DNA from: Linderina pennispora
Lineage: Eukaryota > Kickxellomycota > Kickxellomycetes > Kickxellales > Kickxellaceae
Assembly (NCBI RefSeq): GCF_002104995.1
Contig: NW_024468249.1
Span: 744,001 to 808,000 of the forward strand
DNA: 64,000 bases
Direction: 5' to 3'
Shown: positions 1 to 12,885 of the stretch, piece by piece
Numbering within the stretch: the first letter of the stretch is position 1
Layout of the letters: every line of letters starts with the position of its first letter
Program-made: the position numbers and the translations under genes
Notes under the pieces: model-generated
Database searches by the model: none
What the model was told of the DNA's origin: nothing
What the model saw: the letters and a program-made list of their open reading frames with translations, nothing else

Positions 1-1509
1 CGCACAATGGAGACGAGATGCAAAAGAGCAAGTCAGGCGATAATAGAGCGTAAGAATCAGAAGAGAGAGGATGGCTGCCGCCCAAGGATCACACAGTGCC
101 GATTCTGTTTGGCTGGCTTTGGGCTCGCAACACGCTCACACCAAGCTTGCTATTTTTCGGAGGACCAGGCCAGGACAGTAAAGGTGGTGTGCCAAAATTT
201 GAGCCTAGGGTGGGGTAAAAAGCTGCTGCAAATAGAATGCTTGGGGGTGAATGCGACGCACCTTGGCCGCTTCGCTTCTAGTCTTGACTGCTGGACATGG
301 ATGGCGGACAGCAGCACTCGGGCAGGCGGGCGCGCTAGGTATGTAGTGGGCTCGAATGCGGCGCCCACACCCACTCATCGATGTGCCGCCGACGTATGCG
401 AAATCCAGCACCTCTTGCTGCGCGTCGCAATATTGTCGACAGTTGGTGTGACCTTCGCTGCCGTTTGTTTACTCTTTGTTCAACGGTTCCAACCGGTCTC
501 TCGCACAGCCCACTCCCATTTTTCTGGACCGTCTAGCCAGCCAGCCCTGCCCCTACCTCACCCACATACCACTGTCGCACTCTGCTCTCTGCGCGATGGA
601 GATTGACAGACGCCCAGCCGCTGCCGTCATTCTCCCCTGCTTGTCTCCCCGAACATCTGCCAGTGTTGTTGTGGATTGCCCAGCGGAGATAGCCGTCATA
701 TCCAAATCAAGCCCAATACCAAGGCTGTTTGCATGTTGTCAGGGAGCTTACTCTCCATTAATCACCACAGATATGTAGGTGCAGACAGAGCCCATCCCCA
801 GGCGGATTTGCGCACGAGTAGGGAGCAATTGCCAGCTGCAAACGCAGAAAGGATTCCATCCAGCAGTAGCTCACAGTAAAGCACGCCCTTTGTAGCTGCC
901 AGTCACCCACTCTGCGCCTGCTATTGGATACCGGCCCATTCCCATGGCGCTGATGTGCTGTAGCTAAACAATACCTGAACATATCACATCCCCGGGTTCA
1001 TCTTGCCTAGTGTTGCTGGTAATGGTACACTGAGACATGCAAAAGGAGTAAACATCCCGAGCGTGACAGTAGAGCGAAACAGTTTCTCTATTTTGATCAT
1101 TTCCGAATTCCAATATCTGTCCTACTGCCATACAGCAGTACAAACTTCTATCTCCATGCGCAGTTGCAAACAGGGAAACAACGAGCACTGCTACTGGAAC
1201 CAGCACCTCTGCAAGGCAACCGCTGCACACCTGGAAGCTGATCCTGCTTAGGGTAGCGGCCTAGATTCAAATGCAACCAGCATGATTCCTGGAAGCAATA
1301 TCTCTCGGAATTGATAGCACTCTGCTCCGCCTACACTAATCCACAGCATAGGATCGGAAAACATGTTGGATTTGGATAGTGTGCCCCTGCTTCAATCAGC
1401 AGTGGCGAGTATGGCATTGACAAAGAGTGCTTTTCAGTCGGCTGCAGCATGAGTGTGTTGGTACAAAAAAGAACAAGAATGCGCGCTAATCGAACCGAGG
1501 AATCCAAGC
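1..1509. other. No gene recognised
   Basis: Open frames occur on both strands here, but none shows a recognisable domain or a frame that continues coherently. A pyrimidine-rich stretch around 500-590 precedes an ATG at 595, resembling the leaders of real genes in this window. That frame closes after about 60 codons at 778 and has no visible family match. The stretch lies downstream of the minus-strand F-box-like gene and probably contains its 3' untranslated region. Confidence 0.4.
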
Positions 1510-2571
1510 TCATTGGCAGAATAGGGCCACGGAACTCGGCATCCCAGTTGGTGGCACGCCCAATGCAATGTACTCGCGGAAGAATGGCAGCAGCATGCAC
1601 AGGTTCTCAAAGGTCAGCCGCTCGCACAGCCGCTCGATTGGTGTAACGCCCTGCAGTGACCTTGCCAACCACTTATCAGCGCCAGGCATCTGGCGTATGA
1701 CCGAAAACTTTTCGTAAGCGGCGCTGTCTGCGCTTGCATGTGCTGCCACGCACAGCCCCGCGTGCGTCCACAGAATGCCCGGCTGCGTCTTGTCGCACAG
1801 CCAGCGTAAACACTGCACAGGTCGTTTTGGGCTCTGCACACGCCATCAGCAGCAAGTCGTCCCACGACGGCTTGTCCTCGTCGTCAAGCGTCATCAGAAA
1901 ATTGACCAGCTCGGGCGTCGAGTTGCTCAGCGCGTAGTCGACCAGGGTACGGACAGGCAGGCGGATTTCCTTTGGTGTTCAGGAATGCAAGCATGTCTAT
2001 GCGCGAGCCCTCGACCCAGGGCCTCAGCAGCGCAAAGTCAAAGCAGCATTCGTTCTTTGCCAGCTCGACAAAATCCAGGCCGTTATTCTCCATCCAGACC
2101 ATCAGACGGACCGATCCGTAATGCTCGATCAGCTCTCTTGCCAGACGACCGTCGACCATGCTCAGGTCAACATCTGATAGCTCAACAACCAGTGAAGCGA
2201 CATCCTCGCGCTGGCCAGCCAACGACTCCCACAGCAGACCCGGCGCGATGGCATTCAGCAACCTGGGCCGGTGCATGCGCAGTGCGCGCACAAATTCGGA
2301 CTGTGATCCAAGACGTTGTTCCAACAAATCTTGAGACGCGCCCAATGACCTGTGACCGGATGAGCTGGATATCGCTGATGCGTGAGATTTCGGTTGGCAA
2401 GCTCGCGCCGTTTGCGAGCTCGCATGCCCACGCGCACCGGAATACGGTTGTGTTTATAATGCTGCGAATATACGTGCTGTTGACATCTGTGAGCGCGTAC
2501 GGGTCGCACTGCGAAAAGATCTTGGTCAGGACCATGACTGGCAGCTGCACCAGACTGGGTGTAGTGGCCAT
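1510..2571 (-). CDS. F-box-like protein with repeat-type C-terminus, frame broken
   Basis: The ATG is at 2571. The first 35 residues read like an F-box (VQLPVMVLTKIFSQCDPYAL...), the module that docks substrate receptors onto Skp1/cullin ubiquitin ligases. The rest, about 300 residues, consists of short helical units (for example LLNAIAPGLLWESL and LIEHYGSVRLMVW) resembling ankyrin-type or other solenoid repeats. I cannot assign the repeat family with certainty. Three frame changes are needed, near 2340, about 1950 and about 1800. Each moves the reading frame by +1, like most breaks in this window. The stop is at 1510. It is probably an adaptor for protein turnover; the substrate is unknown. 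Confidence 0.55.
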
Positions 2572-3130
2572 CTCGAGGAAAATTAAAGGTGCCAGTATGC
2601 AAGTTGTAAATAAAGAAGACTGGCTGTTTCAATGAGTAAAGATAAGGGGGAGTGGTGGTGATGTTTGGGTGCTGCTGGCAGCGCCTGTGGCTACGCCAAT
2701 TTATAGGCCCAGCGGCTGTTGGTGCCAGTCACAATGCACATTCGGGAGACGCGAAACCGCGGTCAAATGCACAAACAGAGATGACCATGAGCGACGCTCA
2801 TTCATTCATCTCCGGAAGCGGGTCAGCTGCGACACCGCTAGTGGCTAGCGGGCTGGGGAGCTGTGCTAAGGCGAAAATCCCCAGTACAGCATTGGGCAGT
2901 CCCGCCTTGCTTGAAGGAGCAAAGCGCTCACAAAGCGACACTTGTGGCGGCTAGCACGACAGGGGCGATTGGATCCGGTCTCTGCGGCACCGTCCACTTT
3001 GCCCCAAGACTCTTGCTTCATCCCAAAAGAGAGAGGCTAGGGAACAGGGCGCTGTAGTATTTACTATTCAAGGCCTAAACCCGCTAAAGACGGTTCCACA
3101 AATTAGTCTCCTATGCTTTCCTGCATGGCA
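2572..3130. other. Intergenic, nothing recognised
   Basis: This lies between the start of the F-box-like gene and the stop of Cdk1, both on the minus strand. It should hold the F-box gene promoter and the Cdk1 3' end. The small open frames here have no family resemblance. Confidence 0.4.
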
Positions 3131-4189
3131 TCACTTTTGGATGTCATTAAAGTACGGGTGCAGCAGGGCCTGCTTCGCGGATATGCGGTACGCTGGGTCG
3201 TAGGTCAGCATACGCTTGAGCAGATCGATGCCCACCGCATCCAGCTTCGGCAGCTTCGCCTGCAGATCCTGCGGTTGCCACCTGGGGAAGCTGGGCTTGT
3301 AGTCGGGCAGCAGCGTGACCTCGGGCCAGATCTCCTTGGTTGGCGTGCCCAGCACCCGGAAGATCTTGAAGATCTCGTCGATTTCAGAGTCGCCGGGGAA
3401 CAGCGGCTTCCGCTGCACCATTTCTGCAAAGATACAGCCCACCGACCACATGTCCATGCCGATTGAGTAGTGGCGCGAGCCCATCAGGATCTCGGGCGCC
3501 GGTACCACAGCGTCACCACCTCGTGTGTATAGACGCGCAGCGGCACGCCGAATGCACGGCCCAGGCCGAAATCGGCGATCTTGAGCATGCCGGACTGGTC
3601 AATCAGGAGGTTCTGCGGCTTCAGATCGCGGTGCAGGGTGCGGTGTGCGTGGCAGAATGAAAGACCCTTGACCAGCTGGTGCATGTAGCTCTACGAGGGG
3701 AGATGTGTGTGAGTTGCAGTGCACGGTTGGCGATGTATGCAAGACGCGCATGCCGGCATGTCTGTGCTGTTTTGTTTACCTTGACTTGCGTCGGCGAGAG
3801 TCCGGCCTGGCCCTACGCTGTCCATGTACTTTTTTCAGATCCAGATCCAGGAACTCAAACACCAGGTACAGCTTCGCGCCATGGTACACAATGTCCAAGA
3901 GCCTAAGGTGCAAATGGAGGTTAGTATGTGGCTGGGATGGCCAATATATCGCTGTTTGCGAGCGCCTTACCTGACAATATTCTCGTGCTGGAGCTCCTTG
4001 AGCAGCGAGATCTCCCGGATAGCCGTCGATGGCACACCTTCGTCGTCGCCCTCAAGGCGAATCTTCTTCATTGCGACAATTTGGTTCGTCGTGCGGTCCC
4101 GTGCCTTGTAAACAACACCGTATGTACCCTCGCCAACCTTGTCGAGCTTGAAATAGCGCTCCGGAGGCACCGTTTTCTTTTGTGGACAT
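3131..4189 (-). CDS. CDC28: Cyclin-dependent kinase Cdk1 (Cdc28/Cdc2)
   Basis: This is the master cell-cycle Ser/Thr kinase, activated by cyclins. Three exons are visible: 4189-3971, 3902-3780 and 3690-3131. Both introns (68 and 89 nt) have GT-AG ends. Hallmarks are the glycine loop [10 protein letters not shown], the cyclin-binding helix PSTAIRE, catalytic loop [11 protein letters not shown], and the T-loop ending [10 protein letters not shown]. The perfect PSTAIRE favours Cdk1 over Pho85 or Kin28. The frame is broken by extra bases after codon 9 (TCC-G-GAG), in an A run in LDLKKYMD, and in a GGG in exon 2. One base is missing in WYRAPE near 3500 (CGGCGCC where CGGGCGCC is expected), the only clear deletion I found. 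Because this gene should be essential, the breaks are probably sequence errors. Confidence 0.93.
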
Positions 4190-4466
4190 TTTGCTACAAT
4201 GAAAGGAGTTTGAAGGAAATATAAAATAAACTTAGAAATATTGCAGGCTAGCAAATAAAGGACAGCAGAAACGAGTATAGAAAAGCGAAAAGGAAGCGCT
4301 GAGCAAAGAAGCGCTTTTGCTTTCTGGACGTGCGAGCCATCTGCTGAGGCTCGAAAAATAAATAGAGCCGCTCCGGCTTGCATGGGCTGGGGTTCCGGCT
4401 AAGGTAAACACAAAGCGACCAATGGCTGTTATTCTCAAGCAATGTAATCTGGATCTTGTAGGGTGA

Positions 4467-7400
4467 TTAACTCAGAAAACGTGCTGGCACCCACAGCGGA
4501 TCAGCAGGAATCCAAAGACATCGTCCCTGCGGACCCAGCCCGTAGAACGAGACCGACTTGCCGTCGCTCAGCAGCAGCTGGATGCCGCTGGACTTGCCGA
4601 ATCGCTTGTTCGACTTGCGAATCGCCACTACGCTGCTAAGCGGGTACGTAGCCATGCTCGACTTTGCGCCCGCCGAGGATGCGCGAGCGGCGGAAGATGC
4701 ACTGGTCGTGGGTCACGAACATCGTGCCGTACTTGCCACGGTGCACGCACCGGAATGCGTAGAGCGATGTCAGGTCGATGCCGTCCTCAGTGCCCTTCGC
4801 CTTGCTTATGGCTGAACTGGTGGCTATCGCCGTCATCCTGCGAGAGATCAGAGGCGTCAGAGCCGAGCCGTTCGAGAATCTGGTCCAGCTCTTGGGCTAG
4901 CTCGGCGCTGTCTATCGACTGCAATGAGAACTCGCTCGAGATTGACGGGCGGCCGATGGCTGTATCAGAGAGCCGGTGCTGCAGGCCGTCAAGCGACAAG
5001 ACCGATGCGGACGTAGCTCCATCCTGTTGGGCGTCCTTCATGTGGGCAATGGCCGTGCCATCATGGTCTGTCCTTGAGCCTGAGAGCTGAGATACACTTA
5101 ATGGCTTTCGCATAAGCTTTGATGAGATCTCCTTCGCCCGGGACACCAGCATGCCGCCACTGAAGCGACTATGCATCTTTTGGTCCGACACACCAGACGA
5201 ATTCTTCTCGCGTATGTCAGCTACCGAGCCTGGTGCTCGCTGTGCGTGAATGCTCACGGGTCCTACCAGCACCAGTCTGCGGCATGAGGGCATTCGATAG
5301 ATGGCTGGTTCGCGCAATCATGAACGGCTGGGGAAGCGTGCTGCCTGTATCGGCGGTACTCATGCTTGCAAGCGAGAATGCTCGTGGAACCGCTGGGCGT
5401 GAGCCTCTAAGGGTACCATTTTGAAACAGCTCCATTTCCTCAGATGCCTCCATCATCGACGGCAGATGACCGCGCTGTCCAGCGCTGATGCCCGTATACT
5501 CCTCGTCATCAAAGTCCGAGATGTCGCTGCCGATAATGAGCTTTTTGCTAACCAGCTTCTCAGCAAACCGCCTGCTGTCGGCGATAATGCTGGCATCTGT
5601 GTTTGACTCAATGTCGTCGCCAAGATGGTCCAGGGCCGTCGAGGATGCAGTCTGCAGAATCATCACTGGTGGGAAGTTGCGTGGGCCCAGCGGGTTATAC
5701 GCATGGATAAAGTCGTTGGCAACATTGCGCAGGAGCTCGGCACCAGACAGGCTCTGGTTCTCCATACCAGGCTTTTGGCTCTTGTGCGAATGCGCGCCAC
5801 GGCCCGGGTTGACCGAATAGAGTGTCTCGACAGCCAGCTCTACATCGGTCGGTGAGTGCCAGAGCAGCCAGTCAGGCAGCAGCAGCATGCGACGGTAGCG
5901 CTGGTTCCGGATCATCAAGGGAGCCAGGAAAAAGAACTCCACTCCAACTGCAATGCCAAGCAGCTTCTGGTAGACGTAGATGGGGATCATGTAAGCACAG
6001 CCAGCGATAACAACCAGCACGATCATCAGCGAGCGCGTAGCCCACGGCCGCTTCCATGTCACGCAGTTCTTTGCCCGTTCCATCCAGTCCGCCAAATCAG
6101 CCAGCAGCATCTGGATATGTGTGCCCAGAGTTTCGCGCCATATATCCCAGAGGCGGTTAGCAATCAGCCCCTTGCCAATGGTACCTTCCGACGCCTCCTT
6201 GATGTACTTTGGCGAAATGAAGCTGGTTTCAACACGGTCGAATCCCAGCCACTGGTACGCCTGGCTCGGACGGAGACGGTAGTAGACGATGACAAACACC
6301 GGCGACATCCACAGCACCATCGCCAGCAGATCCAAGTACAGTACCAAGAAGTACGCAATGCACCACCATGCTGAGAGCTTCGGGTTGTCCCAGCGGGCGA
6401 GCTGATACAGCCACACGAAGAATCGCTGGTACGGTGCAGAAGCCTCGACTAGTCGCTGCAGCGTTAGCAAAAAGCGGTCGAGCTTGCATGGGTCGCTGGT
6501 ATCGTGGCGGTAGTCGATCTTGTGTGCAAGTTGCGTATCCGCATAGTACTTGGCCAGGTTTCCCCAGTACGAAAAGTAGTCGATGGTCCCGTTGCTGCGC
6601 TTGTAGTCGCTGGTGCTGGGCGGTGCACGGGCCCGTGGAATGCCGATTCGCGCCTCGACAACACGGCGCTTCAGCACCGAGAATGCCAGCTTGCGTCTAC
6701 GCCGGCGCTCAAACTTTCCGTCCCACCCATCGTCCTGGTTGTCCTCAAGGAGACTTCTGAATGGCTGCTCGCCCATGCCCAGCTGCTCTACGATCCAGGG
6801 TACGTTCTGTTCCGAGTACTCGTCAGGCTCGAGTGGCATATTGCCCATGCGGGGGTCCCTCTCCTTTCGCTGCACTTGTTGGCAGGCTATGCTCCCACTG
6901 CCCTGGGACTGGGTTGCTCATGTATTTGGCCGTAAATGTCGGCATGGCACCTATTGGCGGTGGCCGCAGGGACTCTTCCGGACTGTCATCTCCAGCTGAC
7001 GACATGGGCTCTGTCTGCGACGATACAAGCGGATAGGCTACCAGCGATTCCGCTGATGGGATTTGCGCCAGACTCTCTGCCTCAGAACCGTCACCCTGCA
7101 GAGCTTCGTCTCTAGCTACTTCCAGACAGTCGCTGCTGGGGTCCAGCGGTGCCCTCTGCTACAGTTGCTGGCTGTTTTGCTGTCTGCATCTTCTCAGCAT
7201 CGCTGACGCCGCTGTCTTCATGCTCTGCCACTTCTACTGGCACAGGAGGTGTAGCCGGCCGCTTCCTCGCCACCCCTGGCTGCTCGTGGCGCTCGCGCCT
7301 TTTCCTTCTTTCTGAACTCGCCAGTGGCCGAGGCGACGGCGAGCGATGGAACAATCGTCCAAGCGCACTAAAGCCCGACGGCGTCTTTGCCACTGATGCC

Positions 7401-7776
7401 CTGCGAGGCCGTTGTCGGGACGAGGAAGACTCTGAGCGGTGTTTCCTGGGATGCGTGCTCTTATCTTCACTACCGTCTGGTCCCTGTTTGAAACTGTCTT
7501 TGAGCCAGCTCGTAAGACTACTGTGTGCCGTGCCGTCCCGACCCGCTCCTCTGTGCCTCGATTTATGACCATAGTCCCGGTTCGCAGTCCCGTCCCTGGA
7601 CTTACTGCCGTCCCTACGGTGCTCCCCCGCTGCTCGTTGCTCTCTGAGCGACGACGATGATGTCTGTGGTGCGGGCTAGTGCGTGAGCTTACGTGTGCTG
7701 AGGGTAGCTGGGGCAGCGGGCTGTCTGGTGTTAATGGCCGTTGTTTCTCATGCTGCTGAGGCTCTTCGGTGTCCAT
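4467..7776 (-). CDS. Membrane protein with C-terminal GRAM domain (GRAMD4-like)
   Basis: The start ATG is at 7776 (MDTEEPQQHEKQ). The N-terminal third is a basic, serine-rich, disordered region. A central block (about 6875-5800) holds strongly hydrophobic segments, one around WWCIAYFLVLYLDLLAMVLW and one around SLMIVLVVIAGCAYMIPIYV. A Ser/Asp-rich linker follows, then a GRAM domain at about 4760-4480 (FRCVHRGKYGTMFVTHDQC, then PLSSVVAIRKSNKRFG). GRAM domains bind phosphoinositides or other lipids, and GRAMD4-type proteins sit in ER or mitochondrial membranes. Five or six frame changes are needed, most of them +1. The last one decides whether the stop is at 4467 or 4472; I favour the DDVFGFLL ending at 4472. 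The exact role in this fungus is unknown. Confidence 0.75.
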
Positions 7777-8109
7777 GCTGTGAATTAGAAAAACGGTGTG
7801 TAAAATAGACAAATTAGAGTAACACCTAGAGGAGGAGGGCAGGAAAACGAGGCAGGTGAATACGGATGTAATTCGCAGAAGGTGTTGGGCCGGCCACTAT
7901 TTTCAGGGCTGGGTTGGCCCACGTTCTGCGCATCTGCCTGGCCGCGCAGCAGGAGAAATGCACGGAACCCCCTCCTCGATTACTCGGACAAAGCCGTTGC
8001 GCCAAAGGGGCACACAATGGAGCTTTATTCTAAGCGCTTACAGTTGCACAGCCGGCTTGGCGTGGGACGGGGATTCCCGATTCGGACAAGTGTAGCACCA
8101 AAGGGCCAT
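7777..8109. other. Intergenic, short
   Basis: This is the promoter side of the GRAM-domain gene and the 3' side of TERT, both on the minus strand. No coding frame or other element is recognised. Confidence 0.4.
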
Positions 8110-11100
8110 CTAGAAGTTGATCAGCAGCACATCCTCATTTTCCAGGGACTGGATGATCTCGGCGTGGCGCGCGGCCATTTTCGCGTACCTGGGCACTCCC
8201 ATCGCACTGCGAATGCGAGCAAGGACCTGCGGGTACCGAGACTGCCTTTGCGACAAAACCCGCTGGAATGCGCACAGCGCGAGCCAAGTGACATCGGCTG
8301 GCGGGATGTCGTTGAAGCCGCATTTTGACCGCAGTAGCACAAACGCCAGGCGAATGAAGTCCCAGATGACCTTGACCACGTACTGGCTGTTTCTTCCCTT
8401 GACCGGTAGCTGCCGGTATATGGTGTGCAATTTCATGCCGCACACGAGAAAATGCTGGTAGAGGTTTAGTAGCACTATGTGCCGGCTGTTGAATCTGCAG
8501 TCCATCAAGATCGGCACCAGCTTCGTGCGGAGCGCAGCCAGCATCTTTTGTCGGAACATCGTGCCTGCCGCCTTGCCGGCATTGATTGTTAGTGACCATT
8601 CGCAGGTTTGTACGCATCATGCGCTTGTAGTCCGAGCGAATCTCGAGCGTCTGCTCGTTGATCAGCAGACCGCACCATGGAAACCACTGGGATGTCGAGC
8701 TCTCGACCTTTTCGCCCCTTGATCGTCCCCTCAAAGTTCACCAGCGTCTTTGTCTTGTTCAGCTTAGCGCCGTACTCTGGCACGCCATCCATGATCCGCT
8801 CAAGAAAGCGAATGACGGTTGCTTGGTGGCGCGAAACAATAATGAAATCGTCAGTCATGCGCATAAACAGCGCTGAGTCGTCGATGATATCATGCAGATG
8901 CTCTCCGCTCGAGCTGCGCATAGAAGAAGTTGCACAGAAACGAGGAAACAGTCGACCCTTGCGGAATTCCTACACGCTGCTGCCACAGCCCGTGGCTGTT
9001 GCGGACCAGGTTTCCAGTGATGTGTCCGCGGATGATCCTGAGTGCATCCTGGGTGTCTATATACGTCGTCGAGCAGTGGTCGCCGTAGACGACATTTCTA
9101 GTGCGCTTGGCCAGATTGTTTGCCAGCTGGCCAAACTCTGCTGGATCGCTGGATCGCTGCCCATGGCGCTGAAACGTTACGCGATATTTGCCAAAAGAGG
9201 GTGACAGCATCCAGTACTTGTAGATGGCATACTCTTCGTCGGGAAGTCTCTGCTCAAGCAGCTCAAGCAGCTTGTCGTGTCGGATTGTGTCGAATGCTCG
9301 GTGGATATCGATCTTGGCCATGAACAACTTGCCGGCTGATGTGCCAGGCAACAGCCCAAGGCGTGCCCTGAACTGTTTCAGCCGATCAAGCACATCATCA
9401 AAGCAATACGCCGATGCGCCCATCATTCCTTGGGTCTGCTTTGCGCATGCTTGTCAGCGCAGCCAGCGTATCCGCCAACTTGCGATTAGTTGGCCGTGCG
9501 GCTTTCTCAACCAGCTTGCCGCCTTCACGCACCACCATCTCTGACCGACCGAGGATTGGCGATCGTTCTGAACCCGCGCTCCTTGGGCAACAGCCGGATC
9601 CTCGAGTACTTGATCTCGGGCTTCCCTGCGTCGGTTTCTACAGCCGATTCCCGCGAACGCTTGACATACATGCTCGACTCGAGGTTGCGCCACGCCCTGT
9701 GCGTAATGTTTACCCACACGTCGTTTCGGAAGTAGAACAACTTGTAGCGGTACGGTGCGCTCTCAGTCACATAGAAGAAGTGGCGGAGTAGAGCCAGCAC
9801 ATAGTCGACAAGCACCCAATGGATGAAGCCGGCATAAATGTCAAAGCTGCCAGAGTCCTTGACTGAGAGCCATGACGCGACTTCGCTGATCCGAAACTTT
9901 TGCATAACCTCGTGCAGGGTCAGGATTTCAAACCGTCCATCCTCGATAACCTTATGGATGACGTTGTACAGCCGGCGGTGGTTGCGCTTGCCGCCGATCA
10001 GACCGTGGGGTATTACGCCTTGGACGCACTTCTGGATGAACATAAAGACATCATGGTGTACTGTCGCCATATCCAAAAAGCTCGATGCCGAGCTATCACC
10101 TGTGCTGCCCGGTGTTGATGCCTCGACATTGCTCAAATGCAGTGCTTTCTGCTTACGAGACGACCTGCTGTGCCTGGGCTTCTGGGACATGGCAAGAATC
10201 GACGATGAGAGTGGTAGATCGCCATCACTGTCGCTGTCAAACAAGTTGTCGGGCTGCGTGTTGGGCATGCTGAACTGCTCGCCCTCCTGCTGCCAAGGCG
10301 CTGGACACCACCGAAACAGCTGGCGCCGGTAGTCGAACTTGCTATGGAGCTTGAGCAGGCGAGCGACCATGTCTCTTACTGCTGGCGGCGGATTGGTACG
10401 AAGCATCGGGCTGTGAGCAAATATCTCAGCTTAGCAGCACGCTGGTGCGGGTTTCTCTCTGAGCAGGATCAAACGCGGCTTTGGCAGGGAACCTCTTTGG
10501 CAGATCCCAGAAAACGCTACGCCGTAATCCTGCTTTGAGGCTCAGCTGTGCTAGACTTCGGCCGGGTCAGCCGGGGTGCGCGGTACAACATGGAGGACCT
10601 GTTGATAACGATGGATGTCAGAGATAGCGTGGGGCCATGCTCGTCGCTGCCTTTTCTTCTTTTGCCTTCACGCCTACCTATCGACAGTGCCCTGTGCTGT
10701 GCTTCCCCGATATCAGGGCTATGTTTGCGCTTGTGCACTGGTGAATGGTCTCCCGACTCTCCAAGGATGTTGTCGATGGCGGGCATATGAATCGGCTGCG
10801 CCTGAGGCATCGACATATCAGTTATCGGTGTCCCGCACAGCTGCTGGTAGTTCCTGTTGCGCAGCTGCAAAAACACCGACGTGTGCTTGAGCAGGTACAT
10901 CATGGGGCCAGACCCAACCCGCTCAAACAGCACCTGCCACTGCGGATTCCCAAGCTCAATGACAGACGAGTTCAACTGGTGGCACGCGACATCAGTCGCA
11001 CCGCTCAGGCTGATGGCTGCTTCGGTCATCGCGCAGCCGGTACCCTTGCGTCAGAACGTTTTTCGGCGGATACCCCAGCGGCCCGCCAGAGCCACTGCTT

Positions 11101-11346
11101 TGCGAGGACCTCTTTATGATCCACTGGACAGACATGTTGACAATGTCGGACAGGCTCTCCATGGGCTCAAAGTACCGAATCTTCGGCAGGGGTCGATTAA
11201 ACCCAACAATCGTAGTCGCGAGAAATCGCTTATAGGGCTTTCCGGTCGTTGCTCCGCACACAGCCAGATCCTTCAACCAGCTGGGCCATGAAGTCGCCTA
11301 GCGGTTGGGTATGCTTGTAGATCGATTCAATGACAGACTTGCTCAT
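8110..11346 (-). CDS. EST2: Telomerase reverse transcriptase (TERT)
   Basis: This is the catalytic subunit that copies the telomerase RNA template onto chromosome ends. The start is MSKSVIESIY at 11346. In order I see: a short TEN-like N-terminus ending in PKNVLTQGYRL (GQ-type motif); a CP-type motif (VLFERVGSGPMMYLLKHTS) near 10,950; and a T motif (LLRHFFYVTE ... KLFYFRNDVW) near 9780-9700. Motifs 1/2 (RLLPKERGFR) are near 9600, motif A (MAKIDIHRAFDTI, metal-binding Asp at about 9309) and B' (GIPQGSTVSSFLCNFF) near 8970. Motif C (MRMTDDFIIVS, Asp pair at about 8852-8847), D (LNKTKTLVNF), E (WCGLLINEQ) and a C-terminal extension ending DVLLINF follow. The locus encodes about 1,070 codons, near the family size. 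At least seven frame changes, all consistent with +1, interrupt it. The region before motif A also carries the linker PRNMMGASAYC. Confidence 0.93.
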
Positions 11347-11565
11347 AGTGCATGTTCCGCCAGGCCAGTGTGTGTATTGTAGAAAGATGAATGGATGGAG
11401 TTAGCATAAAACAAAAGGAATGGACTCGGCCTGCTGTCAGGGCACATGCGGGGCGGGCTCCAGCAAGCTTGCAGCAATGAACAAAGCATGTGCGCGACCT
11501 TTGTGGGACTGGGCCTCCACACCACGCCCGCCCCAGCACATGGCAGACCGCGGTCCACACTGAGC

Positions 11566-12762
11566 CTAGGCTGTTGTGTTGTTGAAAGATGGCCTTGCAG
11601 AATTCGGCAATTGGGCGCGGGAACCAGTGCGACGACAGATCCTCGTGGTATCCCAGGTGGCCGCCATAGAATGTCAGTGCCAGAATTAGGTACGGGTTGC
11701 TGGTAAAGGTATCACGCGGCAAAGCAGACTCGGGGCAAACAGGGTCGTCCAGCGACGAGATTGCCAGGTACGGCACGCGAATGCCAGGCATAAACTTGGA
11801 GGAGCTGTTCTTCTTGTAGTAGTCGGTGCTGTCCTTGTACCCAAACACCTTTGACGTGATGATGTCGTCGAATTGGCTGATCCTCTTGATGCTGTCCAGT
11901 GCGTCAAAATCGAATCTTGACTGGAGCCGTCTCCATCATCTTCCGATGGCGGCTGACGATGCGCTTGAGGCCAAGGAGCATTGCGGGAGTGTAGATGTTT
12001 TGGCTGCTGAACTTTGGGCGCTTCGATGCACAGAGTCGACTCGTGCAGATCGAAGGGATTGCACACTGCGACCACCGCCTTGAGCGGACAGCTCTCGCCC
12101 TGCTCGCCAGCAAACTTTGTGACCAAATTGGCGCCCAGCGAGAAGCCGATCCCAACCAGCTTTGACTGGGGGAACCGCTTTTGCACGTGGCCCACTGCGA
12201 ATCCATAGTCCGAGGTAAACCCGGCGTTGTACAGAACTGGTGTGGTCAGCGGCACACCGGCGCAGCCACGGAAGTTGACAACGACCGTGCGGAAGTTGTA
12301 CGGCGCCGATGTGAGCTTCTTGACGGTCTGCTGGACGTACTCTTCCTGGCTTCCACCCGACAGGCCGTGTGAGAGAAGCACAATCGGGCGGTCGTCCTCA
12401 GGCATCTCGCTGAAGGGCGGCGACCAGTCAAGGCCGATTGTGCCGCCATCCTCGGTGTTGATCAGCTCGCGCTCGTACTTGACCAGCCGCACGCGCTGGA
12501 ACTGGCCCTTGATGCTGTTGAAGCATGTCATCAGGTGCGTGTTGGGCAGCATCGCTGACGGCACAAACTTGGCCAGCTCCGGGTCTGCTAGCGACGGGCA
12601 CTCGGCCCTTACAATGTCGATCAGCGTCTTGCCCGCGCCGACCTCGGCAGAGTCCTTTGCATGAATGAGGTTGACCTCCGAGTTGTCGAGGGTGCGCTTG
12701 CGGGCAAACAGCATGGCTCCAGTGGCAGCGACAGCGGTGGCAGTGAACGGGCTAATGGTCAT
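11566..12762 (-). CDS. Alpha/beta hydrolase 1 of a tandem array (ABHD1/3, Eht1/Eeb1, YheT type)
   Basis: The start is MTISPFTATAV at 12762; an in-frame alternative start lies at 12795. A short N-terminal hydrophobic anchor is followed by the fold. Visible are the oxyanion strand LLSHGLSGGS, the RGC motif, the nucleophile elbow GFSLGAN (Ser codon near 12,140), the acid site SLDDPV and the catalytic histidine in YGGHLGYHE. Family members are membrane-attached esterases or acyltransferases acting on medium-chain or phospholipid acyl groups. The substrate here is unknown. Two +1 frame changes are needed (near 12,080 and about 11,870). A third near 11,580 would give a stop at 11,566; without it the frame runs on into the TERT start. 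The family C-terminus supports the early stop. Confidence 0.82.
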
Positions 12763-12885
12763 TTCCAGGCAAATGAAAGCAGGCTCAGAGAACAAAAATA
12801 GAAATGAAGTTGCTGAAGAGCTGGAGAGGGATTGGAAGACAGGAAATGAGATCCTGGGTCACGCAGAAGTGGCTGGCGGCCGACG

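Noticed and set aside
7-606. 199-codon plus-strand open frame at the window start
   Set aside because: No family resemblance, no promoter and an ordinary composition; a chance frame.
1775-2635. 286-codon plus-strand frame
   Set aside because: Antisense shadow of the F-box-like gene, whose minus-strand reading shows family features.
8589-9426. Retrotransposon reverse transcriptase
   Set aside because: The T motif, CP motif, TERT-type motif spacing and C-terminal extension identify telomerase.
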